Shown here: positions 18,204-26,816 of the stretch, in pieces | How positions within the stretch are numbered: position 1 is the stretch's first letter | How the letters are laid out: each line of letters starts with the position of its first letter | NCBI GenBank assembly: GCA_945869845.1 | Contig: CAMBRG010000008.1 | Span: forward strand, 1 to 57,295 | Source of the DNA: Opitutus sp. GAS368 | Lineage (GTDB): Bacteria; Verrucomicrobiota; Verrucomicrobiia; Opitutales; Opitutaceae | Direction: 5' to 3' | Length of the DNA stretch: 57,295 bases | Notes under the pieces: generated by a model | Seen by the model: the letters and a program-made list of their open reading frames with translations, nothing else | Database searches by the model: none | Told to the model about the DNA's origin: nothing | Program-made: the position numbers and the translations under genes

Positions 18204-18291
18204 GGAGAGGTGGCAGAGTGGTCTATCGCGATGGTCTTGAAAACCATTAGGCCGAAAGGTCTCGGGGGTTCGAATCCCTCCCTCTCCGCCA
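18204..18291 (+). tRNA. tRNA-Ser (anticodon UGA)
   Basis: Complete cloverleaf: acceptor GGAGAGG/CCTCTCC, D-arm with GTGGCAGAGTGG, anticodon loop CTTGAAA (UGA), a long class II variable arm, T-loop GTTCGAATC, discriminator G and encoded CCA (18289-18291). Confidence 0.97.
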
Positions 18292-18328
18292 TTTTCTTCC
18301 CTAATTTCCTAGACAGAAATTAGCCCCT

Positions 18329-19186
18329 TTACGTCTCGCGACGTCCGCCACGGGCCACGAGGGTGCGAAGTTGACCACAGGTCTCTAGGCTCGCCCCGTT
18401 CGTGATCCACGCCGCGCCGACGGTCGGAAGCTCCAAGCACACCCGCTCGATCTCCGCGGATGAGCTAACAAAAAAAGCGGTCGACAGGGCGTCGGAAAGA
18501 GCCGCCGTCGGCGCCAATGCCCACGTGCGATTCGCTCTCCCTGCGATCGTCCCCGTGCGTGGGTCGGCGATATGAGCCCCTTGCACCGCGAGGCCGGAGC
18601 CGCTCAGCGCCCATCGCGTCAAATCAAGCGTGCAATAAGACGCTTCTTCGCCGAGTCCGATACGCCAGCCCTCGCCATCAAGGGGAGCCCTGGTCGTAAG
18701 GACACTGCTGCCGCCCGCGCTCAAGCAAGCACTCGCGATCGACCATTCATCGAGGACGCGTTCAAGCTGGTCGAGCGCGTAGCCTTTGCCAATCGCTCCC
18801 AAATCCAGCTGGAGGCGCGGCACGCGCGAAGTTAAGGTATGGGCGGCGGGATCGAGCGTAAACGGCACGGGATCCAGCGGGACATCCGGTCCGTAGTCGG
18901 AGGCATACGCCGCATCGAAAGCTCGGCCCGTGATCAAGGAAACTTCGGCGGCCAGCAGCAAACACTGGAGAGCGTCGTCGCCGATCGAAATCGTTTCGCC
19001 CCATTGCATCCGGTTGGCCCGGGCGATGTCACTGGATTCGACGTAGAGACTGAGCTCGTTCTCCAAGCGATCGAGTTCGCGAAAAGCTGCGCTGGTGGCC
19101 TGGCGGGCATAGTCGCGCAGCTGGTCGGCGATCACGATCGTGAAAGTCGTGGCCATCGCCTCGTGCGTGAAGGGGTGACGCATCAT
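18329..19186 (-). CDS. ApbE-like FAD:protein FMN transferase
   Basis: 285-residue flavin transferase of the ApbE family, which attaches FMN to Thr/Ser of target proteins. I chose ATG 19186 because ATGA overlaps the stop of the glycosyltransferase gene; it starts MMRHPFTHEAMATTFT, the usual MGT-type opening. The FAD-binding/metal core LQLDLGAIGKGYALD and the metal-binding segment ALSDALSTAFF are present, with an AGGSS motif between them. No lipobox or signal peptide is seen, unlike many ApbE proteins, so it may act in the cytosol. Last gene of a leftward operon with two glycosyltransferases, an unusual context; no RnfG/NqrC-type target is nearby. Confidence 0.88.
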   Translation of the reverse strand: MMRHPFTHEAMATTFTIVIADQLRDYARQATSAAFRELDRLENELSLYVESSDIARANRMQWGETISIGDDALQCLLLAAEVSLITGRAFDAAYASDYGPDVPLDPVPFTLDPAAHTLTSRVPRLQLDLGAIGKGYALDQLERVLDEWSIASACLSAGGSSVLTTRAPLDGEGWRIGLGEEASYCTLDLTRWALSGSGLAVQGAHIADPRTGTIAGRANRTWALAPTAALSDALSTAFFVSSSAEIERVCLELPTVGAAWITNGASLETCGQLRTLVARGGRRET

Positions 19187-19878
19187 CGACGAAGCCGGCG
19201 ACGGAGCCGGAACATCGCCAACATGGGGCGGAGCCACAGCTGGCGGAGGCCATACTTTGCTTCACCCCGGGTGCGGGGGTGATGGCGAACGCGAAACTCA
19301 CCGACCTTAAAGCCGGCCGCCAGTACCACCGCGGGGATAAAGGACTGCAGCAACTCGAACGGGAAAAGCGCCGCAACAACCTCCCGGCGCATGACCCGGA
19401 GCTGGCAGCCGCTGTCGTGGAAATGGTCGCCAAGCAGGCGACCGCGGACGAAGTTCGCCAAGCGAGACATGGCCAAACGGAGCCACGCGTCGTGCCGGTT
19501 GTGGCGCCAACCGCAGGCCAGATCGAGCCGCTCCGTCTCCAAGTGGGCCAAGAGAGCAGGCAAATCGCGGGGATCATTTTGACCGTCGCCATCCATAGTG
19601 AAAATGAATTCGCCCCGCGCGGCCCGCAGGCCATCGAGCAGTGCCGCAGCCTGCCCGCGGTTTTGGGGTTGGTTCAAGACGCGACATTGAGGCCACCGGG
19701 CAATGCATAACTCGATCTCGTCGGCCGTAGCATCGGTGCTGCCGTCGTTGACGAGGATCGCTTCCCAATCGCCGTGCATCGACGCCAAAACCTCGGCCGC
19801 GTTGGCGATCAAGGGCAGGATGTTACCCGCTTCGTTGAAAAAAGGGACCACGAGCGAATAGCGCGGGGACGGGTTCAT
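19183..19878 (-). CDS. Family 2 glycosyltransferase (dolichyl-phosphate-sugar synthase-like)
   Basis: 231-residue GT-A fold enzyme. Start ATG 19878 overlaps the stop of the upstream gene (ATGA) and directly precedes SLVVPFFNEAGNILPLI. Motifs include ILVNDGSTDAT, NRGQAAALLDGLR, and the DxD-type TMDGDGQNDPRDLP, followed by DSGCQLRVMRREV and FPVR-like acceptor region. It resembles dolichol/undecaprenyl-phosphate mannosyl- or glucosyltransferases but lacks C-terminal transmembrane helices. It could charge a polyprenyl phosphate with sugar used by the adjacent GT39-like membrane enzyme; this is inference from adjacency. Confidence 0.9.
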   Translation of the reverse strand: MNPSPRYSLVVPFFNEAGNILPLIANAAEVLASMHGDWEAILVNDGSTDATADEIELCIARWPQCRVLNQPQNRGQAAALLDGLRAARGEFIFTMDGDGQNDPRDLPALLAHLETERLDLACGWRHNRHDAWLRLAMSRLANFVRGRLLGDHFHDSGCQLRVMRREVVAALFPFELLQSFIPAVVLAAGFKVGEFRVRHHPRTRGEAKYGLRQLWLRPMLAMFRLRRRLRR

Positions 19879-21347
19879 GGGGCTTCCTCGATGAACACAG
19901 TGCAAATGAAGCCCGGGCGCAACCCGAGGTAAGACTCTCGATATCGTCCCCTCAGGCGCGAGCGCACGGCTGCTGTATTCGCAGCCGAGGCGAGGATCAT
20001 TGCGGCGTCGCAATCATCCGGGGGAAGCGACCAATAGCCCACCCGATCAAGCCCCCGGAAATACCAAGGGAGAGGCCAATACTCTTCGCTGATGACTCGG
20101 ATCGCACCTTGCGGCGAATGGGCCAAGGCCGACTCGGCGAGCCCTCGGACCTTGCGAACATCGGGTGAGCTATGGACGTAAGCGTAAGGATTTCGGGCGT
20201 CGGCCGGCCGGAGGAAAACAGCGAGATTGGTTTGGCGCCACTGGGAGAAAAACACAAAAGCCGCCAGCACGATGGCGACGCTACGAAATGGAATCGCGGC
20301 GAGTGCACCGGCGGCCAGCACTGCGAGTCCGGGTATCAGGTGAATGACGTGCCACGGGGTTTTGTAAGGAGTAACCGAAAGCGCGACCGCCACCACGGTC
20401 GTATAGATCAGGGCGCCCCGCAGGAAGAGCTGCGAGTGCCGCAGCGCAACGAGCGCACCGACGATTGCGAAGCCCGAGAAGAGGAGTTGTTGCCAAAGAA
20501 GCCCACCCGAGCGTTGCCAACCGAAGAGCGACAGAAAGTAAAACCAAGGCTTCTCGTGGCCCGAGCCCTCGGTCACCCGCCCCGCAGCCGGTGCATACGT
20601 TGAAAGCGCGTCGGAGAGACCGCCAAAATGGGTGCCGAACGATGAATAAAAAAGCCCCGCGCTCAGAAAAAAGGCCCCGAGGAAGACGGCGAGATCACGT
20701 TTTGGCCGTGTCGTCTTGAATGCATGGGTTCGAACGAACCAGAGTGCGATCACAGCCGCGAAAATGAACAGCGGCGCACTCGCCTTGGTCGCCTGCATCA
20801 AGCCGGCGCAGACGCCGGCACCGAGCGCCCAGCGCCAGTTCCCAGAGCGCCACCAGCGCTGGGTGCAAACGAAGGCGGCCAGGAAGAACGCCAGCAGCAA
20901 CGACTCCTGAATGAAGTAACGGCTGTAATAAACCGACGCCGGAGCGATCGCCAAGAACGCCGCCGCGGTAATCGCCGCCCATCGACCGAACGCCGCAGCA
21001 AAAAAATACAGCAACAGCACGCTTAACGTGCCGCTCAGCGCTGGCACCAACCGAACCGTGGTTTCCGAAAGGGCCGCGAGATTCCGTTCGCCCCGGATCC
21101 AAGCGATCGGAAGCGCGGCGTAATAGAGCGTGGGACCGTGGTGATCGGCAGGATCGAACTCGTAATGGCCGCGCTCGAGCAAGGCGCCCACTTTCACCGC
21201 TTGATTGGCCTCGTCGGCGTGCATCGGGCGCACGGCGAGATCGTGGGTGCGTAGCCACAGGGCGGTGACTGCGACCAACGCGATGGGCAGCCAGCGGCGC
21301 ACGTTAGCAAGCATGAGGGGGATGAAAGCGGGTAGAAACCCAGACAC
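19875..21347 (-). CDS. GT39-like membrane glycosyltransferase (TIGR03663/Agl23-like)
   Basis: Up to 490 residues, polytopic, of the ArnT/PMT-like GT-C superfamily, closest by eye to the TIGR03663 (flippase activity-associated Agl23-like) group. The first external loop holds RPMHADEANQAVK with the catalytic-type Asp-Glu pair, then HHGPTLYY; about ten hydrophobic segments follow, and a soluble C-terminal part starts near residue 395. The N-terminus may be at an internal ATG (MLANVRRW...). First gene of the GT-C/GT2/apbE operon, all joined by 4-bp overlaps, which suggests a single pathway for transferring lipid-linked sugar outside the membrane. Confidence 0.85.
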   Translation of the reverse strand: MSGFLPAFIPLMLANVRRWLPIALVAVTALWLRTHDLAVRPMHADEANQAVKVGALLERGHYEFDPADHHGPTLYYAALPIAWIRGERNLAALSETTVRLVPALSGTLSVLLLYFFAAAFGRWAAITAAAFLAIAPASVYYSRYFIQESLLLAFFLAAFVCTQRWWRSGNWRWALGAGVCAGLMQATKASAPLFIFAAVIALWFVRTHAFKTTRPKRDLAVFLGAFFLSAGLFYSSFGTHFGGLSDALSTYAPAAGRVTEGSGHEKPWFYFLSLFGWQRSGGLLWQQLLFSGFAIVGALVALRHSQLFLRGALIYTTVVAVALSVTPYKTPWHVIHLIPGLAVLAAGALAAIPFRSVAIVLAAFVFFSQWRQTNLAVFLRPADARNPYAYVHSSPDVRKVRGLAESALAHSPQGAIRVISEEYWPLPWYFRGLDRVGYWSLPPDDCDAAMILASAANTAAVRSRLRGRYRESYLGLRPGFICTVFIEEAP

Positions 21348-21350
21348 AAG

Positions 21351-21376
21351 AAAGGGCGGACCGTGGTCCGCCCTTT
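21351..21376 (-). terminator. Intrinsic terminator after discoidin-like gene
   Basis: AAAGGGCGGAC (21351-21361) pairs with GTCCGCCCTTT (21366-21376) around a 4-nt loop. It lies about 25 bases after the stop of the leftward gene at 21401 and is followed on the minus strand by a modest T-rich run. Confidence 0.75.
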
Positions 21377-21400
21377 CGCCTTAAAATTTTCCCGCAGGCG

Positions 21401-22063
21401 CTACTTCACCAGCGCACCGTGCACTTCGACCTCGCAGTAATGATTGAGCTCATCCGAGGTGTTCCCGTTGCTGGAGAGCCGGACATAGCGTCCCGCAGCC
21501 CCTTTGGCATCGAGCAGACGGCCTTCAAAGTTTTCGATGTAGGCGAGATCTTTGCCTTTGCCGAGCTTCGACGAATTGTCGTCATCGTTGTTGTAGACCG
21601 TGATCACTCCGGTCTTGAAGTCTTTGTCGTCCGAAACCTGAACCACGACGTCGTGATAGACGCGGGCTTGGGAGTGGAAATGCCAGAGGGCGATCGCGGC
21701 TACCTTGGCTTTCGTTCCGAGGTCGATTTGGATCCATTGGGGCGTCGGCCCGAGCTCGACGTAAGTGCCATCCGTGCCCGACTTGTCACCGTCCGTGATG
21801 TAGGAAAGTTCGCCGATGACCGGCAGAGAGTCGCTGCTGGTGACTGCTTTGCCTTTGGATAGATTCGCCGTGCCCGCCGGAACCATAAGATCGGGGCGTT
21901 TTCCGGCTCGCGGGGCTTCAAGATTGGGCAATGAAATTGGACGGGGCGTGCCGGCGAAGAGCGGTTTGGGCAATTCCAACTGCAGTGGAACCGGGGCTTG
22001 CGCTTGGGCGCCGGCGGTCAGCACAGCAACGGCGAGGACGAGAGACAGCTTTTTGAGGATCAT
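21401..22063 (-). CDS. Secreted discoidin (F5/8 type C)-like protein
   Basis: 220-residue exported protein. Signal peptide MILKKLSLVLAVAVLTAGAQAQA is clear. After a Pro-rich linker (residues 25-65) the rest matches the shape of a discoidin/F5-8C carbohydrate-binding domain: ITDGDKSGTDGTYVELG, QWIQIDLGTKAKVAAIALWHF, VVVQVSDDKDFKTG, and AGRYVRLSSNGNTSDELNHYCEVEVHG. No catalytic domain is attached, so it probably binds sugar or surface polymer. Last gene of a leftward run with a DoxX-like protein and a Gfo/Idh/MocA oxidoreductase. Confidence 0.75.
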   Translation of the reverse strand: MILKKLSLVLAVAVLTAGAQAQAPVPLQLELPKPLFAGTPRPISLPNLEAPRAGKRPDLMVPAGTANLSKGKAVTSSDSLPVIGELSYITDGDKSGTDGTYVELGPTPQWIQIDLGTKAKVAAIALWHFHSQARVYHDVVVQVSDDKDFKTGVITVYNNDDDNSSKLGKGKDLAYIENFEGRLLDAKGAAGRYVRLSSNGNTSDELNHYCEVEVHGALVK

Positions 22064-22090
22064 AGGTAGAATGAAAATTAAGGAGTAAAA

Positions 22091-23482
22091 TTAAGCTATG
22101 AAATCTTCCGGCTTAAACCTGAGGGTCTTTTGAGCGGCGATTGCTTCATTGATTTTCAACACGGTAACCGCAGTGGCGAAGGCCGACTCTCCCGGACAGG
22201 AGAGCGGAGTGCCTTTGCGCACCGCGTCCACGAAATTCTCGAGGTGAGGTTGGTGAATGGCTTTGTCCAGAGTCACGGGAATATCCCAAGCCGAAAGAGC
22301 CGCCGTTTCACGGACATCGACTCCGGCCGATTTAGAGGGACCAGCGAGTTTTTTGACTCCGACCTTTTCCCAAGGTTTCACCGCGGCAGGGGCGCCCTCA
22401 CCCGACAACGGGCTGGCCACGATCCCTTTCGCCACCCATTGATCCCACTCTGGGGCGCGGGCCTCCCGGTAGAGTTTGGTGTATTTCGGGTTCTCGGAAA
22501 GTTTGAGTGCCCCCTCGTCTCCCATGAAATATTCATGGTAACCGCCGCCGGCACTTGTCGTGGTCAGAACTTGATAGGAGGCTCGGACCATCCCGTTTTT
22601 GGTGGGAAACTCGAAAATAGCGATGGCGTTGTCGAACCACTCGTGGGTCTTGTAATAATCGGTCCCGCCACTGGCCATACAAGAACTGGGGTTAGAGCCG
22701 AGCATCCAATTATACATGTCGATCTGGTGGGCACCAAGGTCGGACATCGGTCCACCTGCATAGCGTTTAAACCACCGCCAATTGCGGAACTCGTGCATAT
22801 TGGCGTAGCCATATTTGCCGAGTTTAGCCTCAACGATGGCTTGGTTGGCGGGATAACCGTAGTCATCGCTCACCGCGCGGTGCCACTGGCCGGAAATGTT
22901 CGTGACCCGGCCCAGCAGGCGGTCGCCGTTGAGAATCCGATCACGCGCGTGCTGATAACGCGGATTGCTGCGGCGTTGGTGGCCGAGTTGGAGCAGTTTT
23001 TTGGTTTCCCGGGCCGTGACCACCATCGAGCGAGCACCTTCGACGGTATTGGACATCAACTTCTCGCAATACACGTGTTTTCCCGCTCGCAGCGCCGCAT
23101 TGGTGTGCTCCGCATGCAGGAAATCCGGAGTCGCGATGATGACCGCATCGATGTCGCCGACCGATGAGAGCATCTCGCGATAGTCCTCAAACGGCCGGGC
23201 TTCGTGGCCAAATTTTTTCAAGAGGCGCTCCGTGCGCGTGAGGTTGTAGGGCCAGATGTCGCAGACGGCCTTGAAACGCACTCCGGGGATCGGCAGGGCG
23301 GCGTTGGTGAGGATCCGGCCTTGTTCGCCACAGCCGATCAGAGCGACATTCAGCTGATCAGCTTTGGCGGCACCGTCTGCACCGCGCGCCACGTACGGCG
23401 CCGCAGCCAGAAAAGCACCGAGCTTGGCTCCGGTGCTAATAAAATTACGACGAGAAACAGGAGAGGAATTTACGTCAGACAT
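22091..23482 (-). CDS. Tat-exported Gfo/Idh/MocA oxidoreductase
   Basis: 463-residue NAD(P)-dependent sugar or cyclitol dehydrogenase-like protein with a twin-arginine leader (SRRNFISTGAKLGAFLAAAP). Start ATG 23482 is preferred over ATG 23512 because it puts the RR pair near residue 11. Rossmann motif NVALIGCGEQGR is near residue 47; the cofactor/active-site block is YCEKLMSNT, with Leu where most members have Pro (EKP); catalytic-region GAHQIDMYNWMLG follows. The long C-terminal part is typical for PVC-phylum exported members. The cofactor is presumably bound before export. Sits 30 bases from the DoxX gene and 27 bases before the discoidin-like gene, so all three are probably one transcript. 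Confidence 0.9.
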   Translation of the reverse strand: MSDVNSSPVSRRNFISTGAKLGAFLAAAPYVARGADGAAKADQLNVALIGCGEQGRILTNAALPIPGVRFKAVCDIWPYNLTRTERLLKKFGHEARPFEDYREMLSSVGDIDAVIIATPDFLHAEHTNAALRAGKHVYCEKLMSNTVEGARSMVVTARETKKLLQLGHQRRSNPRYQHARDRILNGDRLLGRVTNISGQWHRAVSDDYGYPANQAIVEAKLGKYGYANMHEFRNWRWFKRYAGGPMSDLGAHQIDMYNWMLGSNPSSCMASGGTDYYKTHEWFDNAIAIFEFPTKNGMVRASYQVLTTTSAGGGYHEYFMGDEGALKLSENPKYTKLYREARAPEWDQWVAKGIVASPLSGEGAPAAVKPWEKVGVKKLAGPSKSAGVDVRETAALSAWDIPVTLDKAIHQPHLENFVDAVRKGTPLSCPGESAFATAVTVLKINEAIAAQKTLRFKPEDFIA

Positions 23483-23512
23483 GGCGGAGGGTGGTAAAAA
23501 AACGGGTGGCAA

Positions 23513-23953
23513 TTAATCGCGGGTCACCGCGAACCGGTTGTATTGAACAAGCAGCAAGGCCCCGACGGTCAGGACGACGTGCATGCCAAGCCAAGCGACG
23601 CCTTCCGCTTCTTGCACGACCATCAGGCCAAAAGAAAGGGCGACGTAGAGCAATCCGTGCGCAGCAAGGGTGAGACGTGTTTTGATTCCGAGCAGCAAGG
23701 TTAGTCCGAGGACGAGCAGAAGATAACCGATACTGAACGCAAAGAGCTTGGTCGACCAAAGGGGCAAGAAGGAAGCGCCCGCGATGCCGGTCGCCATCCG
23801 CCCCATATTTTCGTAATAACCGGAAAAAGAGTACGAACCCTTGCTTTCAAATTTCTCCAAACCGGCGAAAAGTGCGCGGAGGCCTAGCCAAAGGCGCAAG
23901 ATAAGAAAAGCGTAGCCGTATTCGGTGCGTGGGGAGGACGATTGTTCGTTCAT
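23513..23953 (-). CDS. DoxX-like membrane protein
   Basis: 146-residue protein with four hydrophobic segments. ATG 23953 (MNEQSSSPRTEYGYAFLILRLWLGLRALFAGLEKF) is the credible start; a longer frame would run through tRNA-Ser. The RLWLGLRALFAGLEKF first helix and the GIASFLP-like loop, together with the last helices, fit the DoxX/DUF417-like family, whose members are often linked to quinone or redox proteins. First gene of the run with the exported oxidoreductase, so it might supply electrons or membrane anchoring; the exact function is unknown. Confidence 0.7.
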   Translation of the reverse strand: MNEQSSSPRTEYGYAFLILRLWLGLRALFAGLEKFESKGSYSFSGYYENMGRMATGIAGASFLPLWSTKLFAFSIGYLLLVLGLTLLLGIKTRLTLAAHGLLYVALSFGLMVVQEAEGVAWLGMHVVLTVGALLLVQYNRFAVTRD

Positions 23954-24110
23954 GAGAGGTAAGTGAAAAGTAACAGGAACACGTTTGAGTCGGAAAAAAG
24001 ATTTGGCAAGTCGCGGCGATTCGATGCCGAAAGAAAGACCAAAAACGAGGCGGCAGAATCGCAACAATCGATCCGCTTCCTGGGTGAGCCCGGAACTCAC
24101 CCCGAAAAAC

Positions 24111-24200
24111 TGGCGGAGAGGGAGGGATTCGAACCCCCGGTTCCCTTTCGAGAACACCTGATTTCGAGTCAGGCGCGTTAGACCACTCTGCCACCTCTCC
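24111..24200 (-). tRNA. tRNA-Ser (anticodon CGA)
   Basis: On the minus strand: acceptor GGAGAGG/CCTCTCC, D-arm GTGGCAGAGTGG, anticodon loop CTCGAAA (CGA), an extended class II variable arm (GTTCTCGAAAGGGAAC region), T-loop GTTCGAATC, discriminator G and encoded CCA. Confidence 0.96.
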
Positions 24201-24268
24201 GGCGCAAGAATTCGAAAACGTAGGTCGTGACGCTGAAAACGGAAGCCGAAAATACGCCCCTTGCCCGA

Positions 24269-24682
24269 CTATATATTTTCGTCCTGCTGCGCTTCCAGCG
24301 GCGGCCGATTGGCCGGTAGGTGATGAGGCAAAACCAGATAATAATTCATCAACCACCAACTCCGTGACGACCGATAAAACAGCGCGGGAAAAAGAATAGA
24401 TCCGACGCCGGCCAACACGATGGCCGCCGTCAGCCCGATCACGTCGAAATAGGCGAGCAGCATGACGGGGACCAAGAATAGCACCAGGGTCACTCCGTAA
24501 TTTAACGACATGGAACCAAGGAAAAAACCCTCGTCGTTCGCCCGCTCGATTTTCAAGCCGCAGGCAGGGCAGTCTTGGTTCACTTCAAAAAATTTTCCGG
24601 CCTTGAACAGCGTGCGTCCGCCACAGTTGGGGCAGCAGTTGGTGAGACCTCGGACGACGATCTGGGATCGGGAGACGTGCAT
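24269..24682 (-). CDS. DUF983 family membrane protein
   Basis: 137-residue protein. Start ATG 24682 (MHVSRSQIVVRGLTNCCPNC) fits the family better than the in-frame upstream codon. Two CxxC pairs (CCPNCGG and CPACGLK) form a zinc ribbon near the N-terminus, then the conserved ERANDEGFFLGSMSLNYG segment, two transmembrane helices and YYLVLPHH. DUF983 proteins occur widely in alphaproteobacteria and Verrucomicrobiota; function unknown. It lies downstream of tsf beyond a terminator and upstream of tRNA-Ser. Confidence 0.8.
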   Translation of the reverse strand: MHVSRSQIVVRGLTNCCPNCGGRTLFKAGKFFEVNQDCPACGLKIERANDEGFFLGSMSLNYGVTLVLFLVPVMLLAYFDVIGLTAAIVLAGVGSILFPALFYRSSRSWWLMNYYLVLPHHLPANRPPLEAQQDENI

Positions 24683-24788
24683 TCGACCATCGTTGCTTCG
24701 GTTTGCCCAAGTTGCAATCGCCCACATGGCGCCGAGCACACACGGCCACGATACCTTCGGCCGACTCCGTCCTGATCGGCCACAAAAA

Positions 24789-24812
24789 AGCCGCTCCCGG
24801 CAGGGAGCGGCT
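24789..24812 (-). terminator. Intrinsic terminator of the rpsB-tsf operon
   Basis: AGCCGCTCCC (24789-24798) pairs with GGGAGCGGCT (24803-24812) around a 4-nt loop. On the minus strand it is followed by TTTTTT, about 20 bases after the tsf stop codon. Confidence 0.9.
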
Positions 24813-24832
24813 CAAATTATGACGCAGCGAAC

Positions 24833-25426
24833 TCAGGCGCCGAGTTGGTAACGCGTAAAACGCCGCACTACGATATTCTCTCCCGTTTTGGCGATTTGAG
24901 CGGTCAAGAGCTCCTTGATGGATTTGTCGTTTTGTTTTACGAACGGCTGATCGAGCAGGCAAATGGTCGAATAAAAACTCTCCAGTTTTCCTTCCACGAT
25001 TTTTTGCACCACGGCCGGTGGTTTGCCAGCAACCGCCGCGCTTGCGATCTCACGCTCCTTGGCCAAATCAGCCTCCGGAACCTGGTCTCGCGAAACGTAA
25101 AGCGGATTTGCCGCCGCGATCTGCAAACACAAATCGCGCACGAACGATTTGAAGTCATCGTTCCGGGCCACGAAGTCTGTTTCGCAATTGATCTCGATCA
25201 ATACACCGACTTTTCCACCGAGGTGGATGTAGCTCTCAATCAGACCTTCCTTCGTTGTGCGCGAAGACAACTTGTCCAGTTTACTGCCGAGCTTCTTGCG
25301 AAGAATTGTCGTTGCATCGGCCACATTGCCGTTGGCTTCGGTGAGGGCTTTCTTGCAATCAAGGAGACCGGCGCCGGTGGCGCCGCGGAGCTCGTTGACC
25401 ATTTGGGCTGTGATAATGGTGCTCAT
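24833..25426 (-). CDS. tsf: Elongation factor Ts
   Basis: 197-residue guanine-nucleotide exchange factor for EF-Tu. The N-terminal UBA-like domain (VNELRGATGAGLLDCKKALTEANG) and the EF-Tu contact motif NCETDFVARNDDF near residue 80 are intact. It is the short form, with a single core subdomain (E. coli has 283 residues), common in Thermus-like and many other bacteria. Lies 25 bases after rpsB in the classical rpsB-tsf order and is followed by a strong terminator. Confidence 0.97.
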   Translation of the reverse strand: MSTIITAQMVNELRGATGAGLLDCKKALTEANGNVADATTILRKKLGSKLDKLSSRTTKEGLIESYIHLGGKVGVLIEINCETDFVARNDDFKSFVRDLCLQIAAANPLYVSRDQVPEADLAKEREIASAAVAGKPPAVVQKIVEGKLESFYSTICLLDQPFVKQNDKSIKELLTAQIAKTGENIVVRRFTRYQLGA

Positions 25427-25451
25427 TTCTTAAAAGTTTGAAGGCTGAAAA

Positions 25452-26330
25452 TTATTCGGCTTTCACGGCGACCTTTTTCACCCGGACAATCTTCTTGGCC
25501 ACGGTCGGCTCAGCTTCGCCTTCGACGGCCGCCGCAACCCCCGGAGGCAACTCGATCTTCGCGAGATCGATTTGGTCGGCGGTGATCGCCGCCGCTTGGG
25601 CGGCAGCCTGAGCGGCTGCACCGCGATCGGCGCGGCGGGAGTCACGCTGGGCCAAACCGCTCTGAATCGCAGCGACGACGGCGTCCACGATGATCCGAAT
25701 GGACTTAACCGCATCGTCGTTACCGGGGATCGGGTGCGAAACCGTCGCAGGATCGGAATTTGTGTCGACCAACCCGATGCAGGGGATACCGGCGCGTTCA
25801 GCTTCCGCGACCGCGATCGCCTCATGATTCACATCGATGACGAACATCGAGGTCGGCAGGCCGGGCATATCAACGATACCGCTGAAATTTTTCTGCATGC
25901 GGACCATCTCGCGTTTGATCGCGGACTCTTCCTTGCGGGAGAATTTGGACAACTCGCCATTCGTCTCCATCGCTTGGTATTTCTTAAACTTTGCGATGGA
26001 TTTTTTAACCGTCTCGTAATTCGTCAGCGTCCCACCAAGCCAGCGATCGACGCAAAAAGGCATGTTGGTTGCAGCGGCTGCCTCGCGGATGATTTCCTTC
26101 GCTTGGCGCTTGGTGCCCACCAGGAGCACATTGCCGCCGTTGGCCACGGTGTTTTCTAAAAACGCGACCGCATTTTCGAGAGCCGCGTGAGTTTTAGCTA
26201 AATCGATGATGCTGATACCTTGACGATGATCGAAGACGAACGGCTTCGAACGCGGATTCCAGCGTTTAGTTTGGTGTCCGAAGTGGACGCCAGCGTCTAG
26301 GAGGTCTTTGGGTGTGATGCTGATGCTCAT
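25452..26330 (-). CDS. rpsB: 30S ribosomal protein S2
   Basis: 292-residue ribosomal protein. Signatures DLLDAGVHFGHQTKRWNPRSKPFVF at the N-terminus and PGLPTSMFVIDVNHEAIAVAEAERAGIPCIGLVDTNSDP in the middle are clear. It is about 50 residues longer than E. coli S2 because of an Ala/Glu/Lys-rich C-terminal tail. The upstream gap (26331-26816) probably holds the rpsB promoter, but I could not fix a site, and no gene is evident there apart from the Fur-side operators. Confidence 0.98.
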   Translation of the reverse strand: MSISITPKDLLDAGVHFGHQTKRWNPRSKPFVFDHRQGISIIDLAKTHAALENAVAFLENTVANGGNVLLVGTKRQAKEIIREAAAATNMPFCVDRWLGGTLTNYETVKKSIAKFKKYQAMETNGELSKFSRKEESAIKREMVRMQKNFSGIVDMPGLPTSMFVIDVNHEAIAVAEAERAGIPCIGLVDTNSDPATVSHPIPGNDDAVKSIRIIVDAVVAAIQSGLAQRDSRRADRGAAAQAAAQAAAITADQIDLAKIELPPGVAAAVEGEAEPTVAKKIVRVKKVAVKAE

Positions 26331-26750
26331 ATGATCGATGTATCTACGTTACACAGGTCGACCGATGGGCCGCCTTGCGATCGTTGGATGGTTATTGGAT
26401 TGTTTTTTGAACGGGTTGTGAACTGACAGAATGTGGAAAACAGCGAACCCCGTTTGCTCTGGCAAGTGCGAATTACGGGATGAATCGCCCGCATCGGCCG
26501 CATCTTGAACATATCTCGAACGCAGCCGACAAGCCGGGATCCAGCCGGTAACCTCGACCCAGTTTGCTTTTATCAGCGTGGGGCGACGCGGTGCGTATCT
26601 TCCTGGGAAAAACCGATTGATAAAGTGGTAGATTGGCCCGGTTGCGCGGCCACTCCGTTCGCTCCGTGGTCCTGCCCCGGTGTTCCCGGCTGCAATCCGC
26701 GGAATTTAGCCCATCGCCGATGACGTCTGTTGCCGCCGCCGTCTCGCAAT

Positions 26751-26794
26751 CTGGAATAGTTCTAATTATTGGTTGCGCCTTAGAATCATTCCAA
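26751..26794 (+). promoter_or_regulatory. Twin Fur/PerR-box-like operators
   Basis: TTAGAATCATTCCAA (26780-26794) is a 7-1-7 imperfect palindrome that matches the PerR/Fur-type box TTATAATnATTATAA at 12 of 15 positions. A second copy in the opposite orientation, TGGAATAGTTCTAA, lies at 26752-26765; centres are about 29 bp apart, close to three helix turns. TAGAAT within the second site could serve as a -10 hexamer. They end 22 bases before the Fur-family gene, so autoregulation and control of the suf genes are likely. Confidence 0.6.
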
Positions 26795-26816
26795 TTCGTT
26801 GTGCTTCCTCAAAAAA

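Noticed and set aside
17993..18292. Minus-strand reading frame with peptide starting [12 protein letters not shown]
   Set aside because: It is the antisense of tRNA-Ser(UGA); the EREGFEPP peptide is a well-known artefact of tRNA-Ser genes.
23963..24181. Plus-strand frame ending [21 protein letters not shown]
   Set aside because: Antisense translation of tRNA-Ser(CGA), not a gene.
18204..24200. Two tRNA-Ser genes in opposite orientation flanking 6 kb as an integration site
   Set aside because: No integrase, no attachment repeats and ordinary metabolic genes between them.
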